DNA of 28,962 nt, taken from contig JAWXCI010000012.1 of NCBI GenBank assembly GCA_034408895.1, positions 1 to 28,962 on the forward strand, in the 5' to 3' direction. A program made the translations under genes and the position numbers. This stretch comes from UBA4660 sp034408895. Lineage in GTDB: Bacteria > Bacteroidota > Bacteroidia > Flavobacteriales_D > Sanyastnellaceae. Position 1 is the first letter of the stretch. Every line of letters starts with the position of its first letter. Under the pieces are notes generated by a model. That model was not told where the DNA came from. It made no database searches and saw nothing but the letters and a program-made list of their open reading frames with translations. Below are positions 17,359-25,096 of this stretch, in pieces.

Positions 17359-17393
17359 GAGATTTGGGATATGAGATGTGAGATGTGAATTCT
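17359..17393. repeat. heptamer repeat array (GAGATnT) upstream of brxA
   Basis: Five 7-base units in exact register: GAGATTT, GGGATAT, GAGATGT, GAGATGT, GAATTCT. The array ends 7 bases before the bacilliredoxin ATG (17352), so it probably lies in the mRNA leader. Confidence 0.6.
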
Positions 17394-17474
17394 TGAATCT
17401 TCTATTGTTTTTGTGTACGAATGTTTTTACGGTGCAAAGTTCACTTCTTCATTGTTGGTTGGGGATGACTTGTA

Positions 17475-18881
17475 TCAATCATTCAGCACTGAATCAATGA
17501 GGGCATGAAGTGTTTCACCACTCGATGGGCGTGGTGCATTGGAACTTACAATTTTTCCTTCCTCGTTGATGAGTATGAAGCGTGGAATTGAGTTGATGAT
17601 AAAATGTTTGCTGATGGTTTTTTCGACATCATCGCTTTGGTGAAGTTGGGTGCCGCTCATGGGAGTGAGTAAAAGAAAATCTTTCCACTTCTGCACTTCC
17701 TGGTCGGTGGAGATGGAAACAAATTCGATGTTCTGTCCATGATAATGTTCTTCAAGAGTTTTGAGATGAGGAATTTCCTTTTTGCACGGCCCGCACCATG
17801 TAGCCCACACATCAATGTAAACTGCTTTTCCATTGAAACTATTCATCGTGAACGTGTTGCCCGTTGCATCATAACATTCAATTGCAGGACAAGTGCGGCC
17901 TGGTTGAATCGCATCGTATTGCGCCCACACTTTGCGCACACGTTTTTTCATCGGCTCGTTTTTGTTGTGTTCCTCGAGGCGCTGCATTACCGCGCTGATG
18001 TCTTGTGTACCCGCTTCGCGCATCGCTTCCATCATTATTTCTTTCAGGATGTAATCAAGCACTTCCTGTGTAGTCATCAGCTTTATGGTTTCATCCATTT
18101 GCGCGAGGTAGAAGTCGGGTAAATCCTCCGGAGTATCAAGAATCATGGTCTGGCTCACGTTGCCGCCAATCATGGTGCGAGCGAACATCTGGTAGTGTTC
18201 GCTGTAAAGAATTTCTGCGTTGTTCATCTTCACTGATGCGAGTTTTTTGTCCATCGCTATGCGCTCCTCAACAAATGCTTCGCTCTTGAAATTGGCTGCT
18301 GTAGCGCGGTACGTAGCCATCTCGCCCATGCACTGATAAGTGATGGCTTCGGCCATGTAGTTACGAAAATCTTCGTTGAGACTATTTGCCTTCACATAGC
18401 CCTCGAGGGTGGCAGTTCGCACCTTCATCACTGAGTCTTCAATTTCCATAACGCGCTGAGGACTTTTCATGGCCAGCACTTTTGACGAAGTGTTGCGCAT
18501 CAATTGAGCGTCCAGCGTTGCTGCGGTTTTGTAATAGTTGCAGTATGCAGTGCTTTTACCGGAAAACTCTCCCGGGTCTTTCATTGCCTTCGCATCAAAA
18601 TTTGCCGTGAGTTCATCACCGGGCAACACGTAAAGTTTCAGGGTTATCTTATTGTTTAGGATTCTGCACTCCTCACCGCGATTTAGTTTTATCGTGCGCG
18701 AAAAATTTCCTACTGCATCGAGTTTCAATGTGTCGAGTTGGTCGCGGTAACGGAGCAACATAAACTCGCGGTCGGGATTGGTTACTGTGCCCTTGATGGT
18801 GGTGGCTACTAATGATTGCGCATTTATTGCGAATGAAGCAATCAGCGTGAGAAGCATAAAACACAAAGTTGTTTTTTTCAT
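17475..18881 (-). CDS. TlpA-like thioredoxin-domain protein with N-terminal DUF4369-like domain
   Basis: A 468-residue exported thiol-disulfide protein. The signal peptide MKKTTLCFMLLTLIASFAIN ends before AQS. An N-terminal beta domain (about 25-110, IKGTVTNPDREFMLLRYRD) is DUF4369-like, followed by a helical middle part. The C-terminal TlpA/AhpC-TSA domain (about 335-468) has the redox pair C363/C366 in WATWCGPCKK and a cis-Pro loop (NSIPRFILI). Such proteins usually keep periplasmic cysteines reduced or assist protein folding; the partner here is unknown. Downstream lies the bacilliredoxin gene, a second thiol-related function on the same strand. Confidence 0.92.
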   Translation of the reverse strand: MKKTTLCFMLLTLIASFAINAQSLVATTIKGTVTNPDREFMLLRYRDQLDTLKLDAVGNFSRTIKLNRGEECRILNNKITLKLYVLPGDELTANFDAKAMKDPGEFSGKSTAYCNYYKTAATLDAQLMRNTSSKVLAMKSPQRVMEIEDSVMKVRTATLEGYVKANSLNEDFRNYMAEAITYQCMGEMATYRATAANFKSEAFVEERIAMDKKLASVKMNNAEILYSEHYQMFARTMIGGNVSQTMILDTPEDLPDFYLAQMDETIKLMTTQEVLDYILKEIMMEAMREAGTQDISAVMQRLEEHNKNEPMKKRVRKVWAQYDAIQPGRTCPAIECYDATGNTFTMNSFNGKAVYIDVWATWCGPCKKEIPHLKTLEEHYHGQNIEFVSISTDQEVQKWKDFLLLTPMSGTQLHQSDDVEKTISKHFIINSIPRFILINEEGKIVSSNAPRPSSGETLHALIDSVLND

Positions 18882-18924
18882 TTTTAAAGTTTGATTTCAG
18901 TTGATGAGATTGCAGTTAGAGCGC

Positions 18925-19014
18925 TTACTTTTCTTTTGACCATTCATCTATCAGCTTATGGATTCGCTTTCTGGCCGCAACGAATTTCTTTTTTTCAATG
19001 GTTATTGTATTCAT
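18925..19014 (-). CDS. possible small protein, 29 residues
   Basis: ATG 19014 opens a 29-residue frame (MNTITIEKKKFVAARKRIHK ... then LIDEWSKEK, TAA 18927-18925). It starts 12 bases downstream of the aspS stop on the same strand and ends 44 bases before the TlpA-like start. The sequence is basic and helical with an aromatic C-terminal part. I recognise no family; it could also be the truncated start of an antitoxin-like protein. Confidence 0.3.
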   Translation of the reverse strand: MNTITIEKKKFVAARKRIHKLIDEWSKEK

Positions 19015-19025
19015 GAAACACAAAG

Positions 19026-20774
19026 TTATTTCAACTTCAGTTCGATGCTCAGTTCTTCCAATTGCTTCTTATCAATTGCCGAAGGCGCATCTATCATCAC
19101 ATCTCTTCCTGAATTGTTTTTCGGGAAGGCGATGAAGTCGCGGATGCCATCCTGCCCACCAAACAATGCGCAGAAACGGTCGAAGCCGAATGCAATGCCT
19201 CCGTGCGGTGGCGCACCGTATTCAAATGCGTTGAGCAAAAATCCAAACTGGTTCTGTGCTTCCTCGGGTGTAAAGCCGAGGAGGTTGAACATACGCGATT
19301 GCACATTGCGGTCGTGAATACGGATGGAGCCTCCTCCTATTTCCACACCATTCAATACAAAGTCGTATGCATTGGCATTTACCATTCCCGGATTTACATC
19401 GAGCATATCTATATGTTCCGGTTTCGGTGATGTGAAGGGGTGGTGCATGGCATGCCAACGTTTGGTTTCTTCATTCCACTCGAGCAATGGAAAATCGAGT
19501 ACCCAAAGCGGCTTGAAGTCATCCGCATTTCGTAAACCCAAACGTGTACCCATGAGCAATCGCAGCTCTCCCAATTGTTTTCTTGTGGTATTGAAATCAC
19601 CACTGAGTATGAGGAGAAGATCGCCTGCACTTGCTTTTGAAAATGCTGCGATGTTTTTCCAATCATCCTGTGAATAAAATTTATCTACAGATGATTTGAA
19701 AGTTCCATCCGCGTTGCACATGCAATAGACCAAACCCTTTGCGCCAATCTGCGGACGCTTCACCCATTCAGTGAGTTCGTCCACTTGTTTGCGTGTATAG
19801 TTGGAGCATCCTGGAACTACGATTCCAATCACTGCTTCGGCACTATCAAAAACATTAAATCCTTTGCCTTGCATTTGGGTGTGCAACTCCACGAATTCCA
19901 TCCCAAAACGGATGTCGGGTTTGTCGCTGCCGTACTTGCTCATGGCATCGCTGTACAACATGCGCGGCACCGTAGCGATGTCAAGTCCCTTCACCGATTT
20001 GAAAAGATGGCGCACCAATCCTTCGAAGGTGTTGAGAATATCTTCCTGCTCCACAAAAGCCATCTCGCAGTCTATTTGTGTGAACTCCGGCTGGCGGTCG
20101 GCACGCAAATCTTCATCACGAAAGCATCTTACAATCTGGTAGTAACGGTCGTATCCCGCCACCATCAATATCTGCTTAAAAGTTTGCGGTGATTGTGGAA
20201 GCGCGTAAAACTGTCCGGCATTCATTCTTGAGGGCACCACAAAATCGCGCGCACCTTCGGGTGTGCTCTTTATTAAATAAGGTGTTTCTATTTCCAGGAA
20301 GTTGAGCGAGTCTAAATACTTGCGCGTTTCGATACTCATGCGGTGGCGCAGCTCAAGATTCTTGCGCAATGGATTTCTGCGAAGGTCAAGATAACGCCAT
20401 TGCATCCTCAAATCATCACCACCATCACTTTCATCTTCTATGGTAAACGGTGGCGTTTTGGATGCATTGAGCACTTCGAGTTTCTCCACTTTTATTTCAA
20501 TATCGCCTGTAGGAATGTTTGGGTTTTTGCTGAGGCGCTCTATTACGGTACCGGTGGCTTTGAGTACAAACTCGCGCCCGGATTTGCGTGCGAGTTCCAT
20601 GAGACTCGCATCGGTGGTGTCATCAAAAAAAAGCTGGGTGATGCCGTAGCGGTCGCGCAGGTCTATCCAAAGCATGGAGCCTTTGTCGCGCTGGCGTTGC
20701 ATCCATCCGCTCAGTATTACTTTTTGGTTGATATCTGTGATGCGGAGTTCTCCGCACGTGTGCGTTCTATGCAT
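19026..20774 (-). CDS. aspS: aspartyl-tRNA synthetase
   Basis: A 582-residue class II aminoacyl-tRNA synthetase, normal length for the bacterial type. The N-terminal OB-fold anticodon domain (HRTHTCGELR, LSGWMQRQRDKG, WIDLRDRYG) is followed by motif 2 (FRDEDLRADRQPEFTQID), the bacterial GAD insertion in the middle, and motif 3 (HGGIAFGFDRF, about 524-534). The AspRS signature FPKNNSGRD is at about 550-558. The start MHRTHTCGEL is the canonical N-terminus. The gene upstream is the NtrY-like kinase, separated by a 97-base spacer that holds an inverted heptamer array. Confidence 0.97.
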   Translation of the reverse strand: MHRTHTCGELRITDINQKVILSGWMQRQRDKGSMLWIDLRDRYGITQLFFDDTTDASLMELARKSGREFVLKATGTVIERLSKNPNIPTGDIEIKVEKLEVLNASKTPPFTIEDESDGGDDLRMQWRYLDLRRNPLRKNLELRHRMSIETRKYLDSLNFLEIETPYLIKSTPEGARDFVVPSRMNAGQFYALPQSPQTFKQILMVAGYDRYYQIVRCFRDEDLRADRQPEFTQIDCEMAFVEQEDILNTFEGLVRHLFKSVKGLDIATVPRMLYSDAMSKYGSDKPDIRFGMEFVELHTQMQGKGFNVFDSAEAVIGIVVPGCSNYTRKQVDELTEWVKRPQIGAKGLVYCMCNADGTFKSSVDKFYSQDDWKNIAAFSKASAGDLLLILSGDFNTTRKQLGELRLLMGTRLGLRNADDFKPLWVLDFPLLEWNEETKRWHAMHHPFTSPKPEHIDMLDVNPGMVNANAYDFVLNGVEIGGGSIRIHDRNVQSRMFNLLGFTPEEAQNQFGFLLNAFEYGAPPHGGIAFGFDRFCALFGGQDGIRDFIAFPKNNSGRDVMIDAPSAIDKKQLEELSIELKLK

Positions 20775-20817
20775 GGATTTTTTTTGAGGGGCGCGAAGGT
20801 AATGGGAGCGCCAAGGA

Positions 20818-20867
20818 GAATTACGAATTGAGAATTACGTGCGCATGCACTTCTTAATTCATAATTC
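20818..20867. repeat. inverted pair of heptamer arrays forming a long hairpin
   Basis: Left arm units: GAATTAC, GAATTGA, GAATTAC. Then GTGC-GCAT-GCAC forms a central stem-loop, and the right arm TTCTTAATTC plus ATAATTC is the complement of GAATTAT, GAATTAA, GAA. The whole can fold into an imperfect hairpin 50 bases long. It lies immediately after the kinase stop and 44 bases before the aspS start, both on the minus strand. There is no T-run, so it is not a standard terminator. Confidence 0.6.
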
Positions 20868-20871
20868 TGGC

Positions 20872-22329
20872 CTAGACGGAAAGCGGAAACACCAAATAAA
20901 ACGAAGCTCCCTTTTTATTTTTTGAGCGGAAAAAAACTTCGCCCCGGCTTTGCTTCATTATGTTCATCACCATGGCAAGTCCCAGGCCCAGGCCGGTGGT
21001 TTTAGTGGTGAAATTGGGAACGAAAATTTTGTCCTTTTCTGCCTCGGCAATTCCCTCCCCGTTGTCCTGTATACGCATCATTACACCCTTGCGGCAATCG
21101 CGCAATGCGACATCAATCTTTCCTTCCCTTCCTTCGGGCAGTGCCTGCAGTGCATTGGTGATAAGGTTTACTATGGCTCTGCGCGCCTGGTCTTTGTCGG
21201 CAAGAACATGGGGTGCGTTCATCGCATAATTGCGATAAATAACCTCGGCCTGTCCGTTGTCCTGGTATAAGCCGGTTACTGTTTTGGCAAGTTCGCCCAG
21301 GTCCAGGTTCACCAGTTCCGGTTTAGGCAGTTTGGCGAATTGGGAAAATTCTCCAGCTATGTGCGAGAGTGATTCAATTTGCTCGCTCATACTCTTTGTA
21401 AAAGTCCGGAGCTTCTGGTCGAAGTCGGGTGCACCATCCTGCCAGGCGCGTTCCAGGTGTTGCACCCGAAGTTTCATGGGTGTTAGAGGATTCTTTATTT
21501 CGTGTGCCACCTGTTGGGCCATATCGCGCCAGGCACTTTCACGCTCAGTGCGGGCCAACTTGGCCGCACTTTCTTCCAGGGCATCTAACATGCGGTTGTA
21601 TTCAGTAACCAGTGTGCCTATTTCGTCATCCTTGGTTCCCTCAAGTGGCTGGTTGTGGCGACCTAATTGAACCTGCTTCATTCGTTCACCTATCGCTTTT
21701 AATGATCGTGTGATATAGCGCGACAAGAGGTAGGCCACTACAGCGGCAATGATGAAGAGGATAATGTAGCTGCCCCCCAGTTCGGAAAGAAATGCCCAGA
21801 GGTCTTTGCGGTCGTTGTCGGTTTTATCGTAAAGCACATTGGTGATGGCAATGGGCTTGCCTGTGGCATCCACAAAGTACCAGTAGGCCTGAGTGTATTC
21901 TTCATTGCCGAATTTTCTATCCAGCACCGCTCGTTGGTTTCCGGTGGCAAGTTGTTTAAGGATGGTATAGTCAATCCTGTCGGGCACACCAAGAGAGTCC
22001 AGCTTAATGCCCGCTGATGAAATGAGGTAGCCACCGCGCAAATCGAAAAGAGTGATAACAAGATTGTGCACATCGCCCAGCTCGCAGATTTTATCGGTGA
22101 ATACAATAGGTACTGAATCGGTTGAGATAAAGCCTCCCTGTTGTTCCAGAAAGTAGGTCATGCTTTGCTTCACTGCATCTTCCTTTCGGTGAAGTCGCTG
22201 CCCGTTGTAAGCATCCGTTTGCTCGCGGTGATCGTATATGGCCACACCACCTGTAACCAGGAAGGTGAGTAATACAATGGCCAGCATCGAAAAGTAGATG
22301 CGCATACGGAGTGTGAGGCGGAAGGGCAT
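20872..22329 (-). CDS. NtrY-like membrane sensor histidine kinase
   Basis: A 485-residue inner-membrane kinase. Transmembrane segments at about 10-32 and 187-204 bracket a periplasmic sensor region. A HAMP domain follows at about 205-257, the phospho-accepting H276 is in VAHEIKNPLTPMKLR, and an HATPase domain holds NLITNAL, DNGEG (422-426) and GLGLGLA (446-452). KNPLTPMKLR is the NtrY-type H box. ATG 22329 is used because the frame to 22395 would start at TTG and add a charged, non-membrane leader. It lacks a cognate response regulator next to it. A CCCGC-AAG-GCGGG hairpin (22389-22401) lies in its upstream region, 59-72 bases before the ATG. Confidence 0.92.
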   Translation of the reverse strand: MPFRLTLRMRIYFSMLAIVLLTFLVTGGVAIYDHREQTDAYNGQRLHRKEDAVKQSMTYFLEQQGGFISTDSVPIVFTDKICELGDVHNLVITLFDLRGGYLISSAGIKLDSLGVPDRIDYTILKQLATGNQRAVLDRKFGNEEYTQAYWYFVDATGKPIAITNVLYDKTDNDRKDLWAFLSELGGSYIILFIIAAVVAYLLSRYITRSLKAIGERMKQVQLGRHNQPLEGTKDDEIGTLVTEYNRMLDALEESAAKLARTERESAWRDMAQQVAHEIKNPLTPMKLRVQHLERAWQDGAPDFDQKLRTFTKSMSEQIESLSHIAGEFSQFAKLPKPELVNLDLGELAKTVTGLYQDNGQAEVIYRNYAMNAPHVLADKDQARRAIVNLITNALQALPEGREGKIDVALRDCRKGVMMRIQDNGEGIAEAEKDKIFVPNFTTKTTGLGLGLAMVMNIMKQSRGEVFFRSKNKKGASFYLVFPLSV

Positions 22330-22609
22330 ACCTGTTCGGATTGCTGATTGGTTCCCGATTGCTATCTGGATGTTGAGTGAAACGAAGTCCCGCAAGGCGG
22401 GATTGATTTGATACTTCTAGTTGACAATTATCATGCGGCAAAGAAAGTTGAACCCCAAGTGCACTGATAAAATTCTTCCTTCGCCATTCAAGAGGGCATT
22501 GGATTGAATGATAAACCGTCCCAACCAAACTGGCTGATGCACCTTGCAATTTTTTGTGCGTTTGACGTTCCATCTTTACCCGTGATTTGCATCCGAGAAA
22601 AATTACTAC

Positions 22610-24289
22610 ATGATTAACGAAAAACTGGACAAGTACCAGAACAAGTCCGAAAGGGAAGCAGGAGCCCATTCCGCCAAAGCATTTATGCCACTGATGTTCG
22701 CGTTGGTGTTGTTGCTCGGCATTCTCATTGGCGGTGCAATAAACGGTAGCGGAAATTCATGGTTCAGTTTCAAATCAAAATCAAGCTCCAACCCAAGCAA
22801 GTTGGTGAGTGTCATCAATTTTATTGAAGACCACTACGTGGACAGTGTGCAAAAAGAAAAATTGATTGATAATGCCATTGCGTCCATGCTGCAAGATCTC
22901 GACCCCCACAGTTATTATATCAGTGCCGATGAACTTGCTGCCTTTACTGAACCACTGGAAGGCGCATTCGATGGCATAGGCGTTGAATTCTTGATACAGC
23001 GCGATTCACTTTTTGTGGTGCGAACTATTGCAGGCGGCCCATCGGCAAAGGCAGGAATAAAAGCAGGGGACCGTATAGTGAAAGTGGACGACCGGGACAT
23101 CACCGGTGCCACCATCAACAGCGAGTCGGTAACAAAACAACTGAAAGGCCCAAGCGGCACAAAAGTGAAAGTGAGTGTGATGCGAAGAGGCGAATCGCAA
23201 CTCCTGGATTTTATGCTGGAGCGGGATGGTATCCCCATTGAAAGTGTGTCCGCATCCTTCCTTGTAAATCCTGAAACCGGGTATGTAAAACTCGAACGTT
23301 TTGCAAAACCCACTTATCCCGAATTTATGAAAGCGGTTCACCAGTTGAAAGACCAGGGCGCAAAAAAACTGGTGATTGACCTTCGCGGAAATGGAGGTGG
23401 CTACATGGAACCTGCCACTAAAATCATAGAAGAATTTCTGACACCAGATAAGCTGATTGTTTACACCGAAGGTGTTCACCAGAAAAAGGACGAAACACGA
23501 TCCACCAAAAACGGTTTGCTTCGCGATATGGAAGTGGTGGTGATCATTGACCAGAACTCCGCATCGGCCAGCGAGATTGTGGCAGGTGCGCTGCAGGATT
23601 GGGATCGTTCCATTACCGTGGGCCGCAGATCGTTCGGCAAGGGACTGGTGCAGCACGAGCAGATGTTGAAAGATAAATCTGCTATTCGCCTAACAGTGGC
23701 GCGCTACTACACACCCACGGGACGCTGCATCCAGAAACCCTATGGCGACACCATTAACTACAGCGCTGATGAACATGACCGTTTGTTGAATGGCGAACTG
23801 CTTACTGATACTAATATTCGTTTTTCTGATTCGCTCAAGTTCACCACACCGGGGGGCCGCACGGTATACGGTGGCGGAGGAATAATGCCCGATGTTTTTG
23901 TTCCGTTGGATTCTTTGTTTTTTGATTCCAAACTGCTGCGCCTTAGTTCAGGTTCGCTCCTCCGCGATTTTGCTTTTAACTACGTGGACGAAAATCGTGC
24001 ACGGCTTGAGCGTGATTATACCGAAGAACAAATGGTGAAGAATTTTTTGATAGATGATTCCATTATCTCAAAATTTCTTGCCGCAGCAAAAGACCGGGGC
24101 GTTACTTACTCAGGCGCGGACGTCATACCTTTCGAGGCCGAACTGAAATTGAGAATCAAAAGCCAGATTGCAAGAAATCTTTTCGGAGACAAAGCACAAC
24201 AACAAATCTTGCTCAGCAAGGATGACGACTTTTCCAAAGCACTTGAAGTGTTCGGAAATTTTGATGGCTACGTTCTTCGCCCTCGTTAA
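22610..24289 (+). CDS. S41 family C-terminal processing protease (CtpA/Prc-like)
   Basis: A 559-residue membrane-anchored periplasmic serine protease. A transmembrane segment (about 25-46, FMPLMFALVLLLGILIGG) follows a short cytosolic leader. The PDZ domain is at about 110-200 (GIGVEFLIQRD, GPSAKAGIKAGDRI) and binds C-termini of substrates. The S41 core holds the catalytic pair S319 (NSASASEIVAGALQD) and K344 (FGKGLVQ), 25 residues apart as in E. coli Prc. A C-terminal helical extension of about 150 residues is common in Bacteroidota members. It is divergent from the kinase gene across a 280-base region in which I see no clear consensus promoter. sodA follows 106 bases downstream on the same strand. 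Confidence 0.94.
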   Translation: MINEKLDKYQNKSEREAGAHSAKAFMPLMFALVLLLGILIGGAINGSGNSWFSFKSKSSSNPSKLVSVINFIEDHYVDSVQKEKLIDNAIASMLQDLDPHSYYISADELAAFTEPLEGAFDGIGVEFLIQRDSLFVVRTIAGGPSAKAGIKAGDRIVKVDDRDITGATINSESVTKQLKGPSGTKVKVSVMRRGESQLLDFMLERDGIPIESVSASFLVNPETGYVKLERFAKPTYPEFMKAVHQLKDQGAKKLVIDLRGNGGGYMEPATKIIEEFLTPDKLIVYTEGVHQKKDETRSTKNGLLRDMEVVVIIDQNSASASEIVAGALQDWDRSITVGRRSFGKGLVQHEQMLKDKSAIRLTVARYYTPTGRCIQKPYGDTINYSADEHDRLLNGELLTDTNIRFSDSLKFTTPGGRTVYGGGGIMPDVFVPLDSLFFDSKLLRLSSGSLLRDFAFNYVDENRARLERDYTEEQMVKNFLIDDSIISKFLAAAKDRGVTYSGADVIPFEAELKLRIKSQIARNLFGDKAQQQILLSKDDDFSKALEVFGNFDGYVLRPR

Positions 24290-24350
24290 AAAATGGGTAA
24301 GAGGCAATGATCAAAAAGCAATAGACAAACAACTAAACAAACACTTTCAA

Positions 24351-24366
24351 CCTGATAGCTATCGGG
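24351..24366. repeat. short interspersed palindrome (CCTGATAGCTATCGGG)
   Basis: A near-perfect inverted repeat with one G-T pair, 30 bases upstream of the superoxide dismutase start. It belongs to the same family as the element at 9127-9144. Confidence 0.6.
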
Positions 24367-24395
24367 ATAATAAATCAACAAATAAAAAAAACACA

Positions 24396-25001
24396 ATGTC
24401 ATTTACACTACCCCCACTACCCTATGCATCCAATGCGCTGGAGCCGCATATTGATGCCCGCACCATGGAAATTCATCACGACAAGCACCATGCTGCCTAC
24501 ACCAATAACCTGAACGCTGCCATTCTTGGAACAGAACTCGAAAGCCTGAGCATCGAAGAAATTCTGGTAAAAGGTTTTGAAAAACCCGCCATAAGAAATA
24601 ATGGCGGAGGTTTCTACAATCACAACCTGTTTTGGGAAATAATGTCCCCAAAAGGCGGTGGCGTACCATCAGGAGAACTTGCCGAAGCGATAAACTCAGC
24701 GCATGGTTCATTCGACAAATTCAAGGAAGAATTTGCCAAGGCAGCCACCACAAGATTTGGCTCAGGCTGGGCGTGGCTGTGCGTTCACAATGGCGGCAAG
24801 GTCGAGATTTGTTCATCGGCCAACCAAGACAATCCACTAATGCCAGGCATTGGTTGCGGTGGCAAACCCATCCTTGGACTCGATGTGTGGGAACATGCCT
24901 ACTACCTCAATTACCAGAACCGCAGGCCTGATTATATCACTGCATTTTTCAATGTGGTTAACTGGAAGGAAGTGGAACGCAGGTATCAGGTTGGGAAATA
25001 A
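24396..25001 (+). CDS. sodA: superoxide dismutase (Fe/Mn family)
   Basis: A 201-residue enzyme converting superoxide to oxygen and hydrogen peroxide. All four metal ligands are present: H27 (MEIHHDKHH), H76 (GGFYNHNLFW), D163 and H167 (LDVWEHAYY). Q144 in SANQDNPLM is at the position typical of Mn-using members, so Mn or cambialistic use is likely (inference). No signal peptide is present with ATG 24396; the longer frame from 24168 overlaps the protease gene and is rejected. The leader is A-rich (AATAAAAAAAACACA), as often in Bacteroidota. A strong hairpin terminator follows 23 bases after the stop. Confidence 0.95.
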   Translation: MSFTLPPLPYASNALEPHIDARTMEIHHDKHHAAYTNNLNAAILGTELESLSIEEILVKGFEKPAIRNNGGGFYNHNLFWEIMSPKGGGVPSGELAEAINSAHGSFDKFKEEFAKAATTRFGSGWAWLCVHNGGKVEICSSANQDNPLMPGIGCGGKPILGLDVWEHAYYLNYQNRRPDYITAFFNVVNWKEVERRYQVGK

Positions 25002-25023
25002 ACGTTGGGAAATATCAGTAAAA

Positions 25024-25057
25024 AAAAGGGCTGCCGGTACTTCACGACAGCCCTTTT
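25024..25057. terminator. bidirectional intrinsic terminator
   Basis: AAAAGGGCTG (25024-25033) and CAGCCCTTTT (25048-25057) form a perfect 10-base stem with a 14-base loop. A run of eight A before the stem gives a U-tract on the minus-strand transcript, and TTTTAATTT serves the plus strand. It separates convergent sodA and the T9SS cargo gene. Confidence 0.85.
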
Positions 25058-25096
25058 AATTTGGCGCAAATCAGGATGGAAAAGCTGGAAAAAATT

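Noticed and set aside
22330..22395. Longer start for the NtrY-like kinase
   Set aside because: It would begin at TTG inside a hairpin and place a polar stretch before the first membrane helix; ATG 22329 fits better.
24168..24395. N-terminal extension of superoxide dismutase
   Set aside because: The extra 76 codons lie in the protease gene and its spacer; the conserved SOD start MSFTLPPLPY is at 24396.
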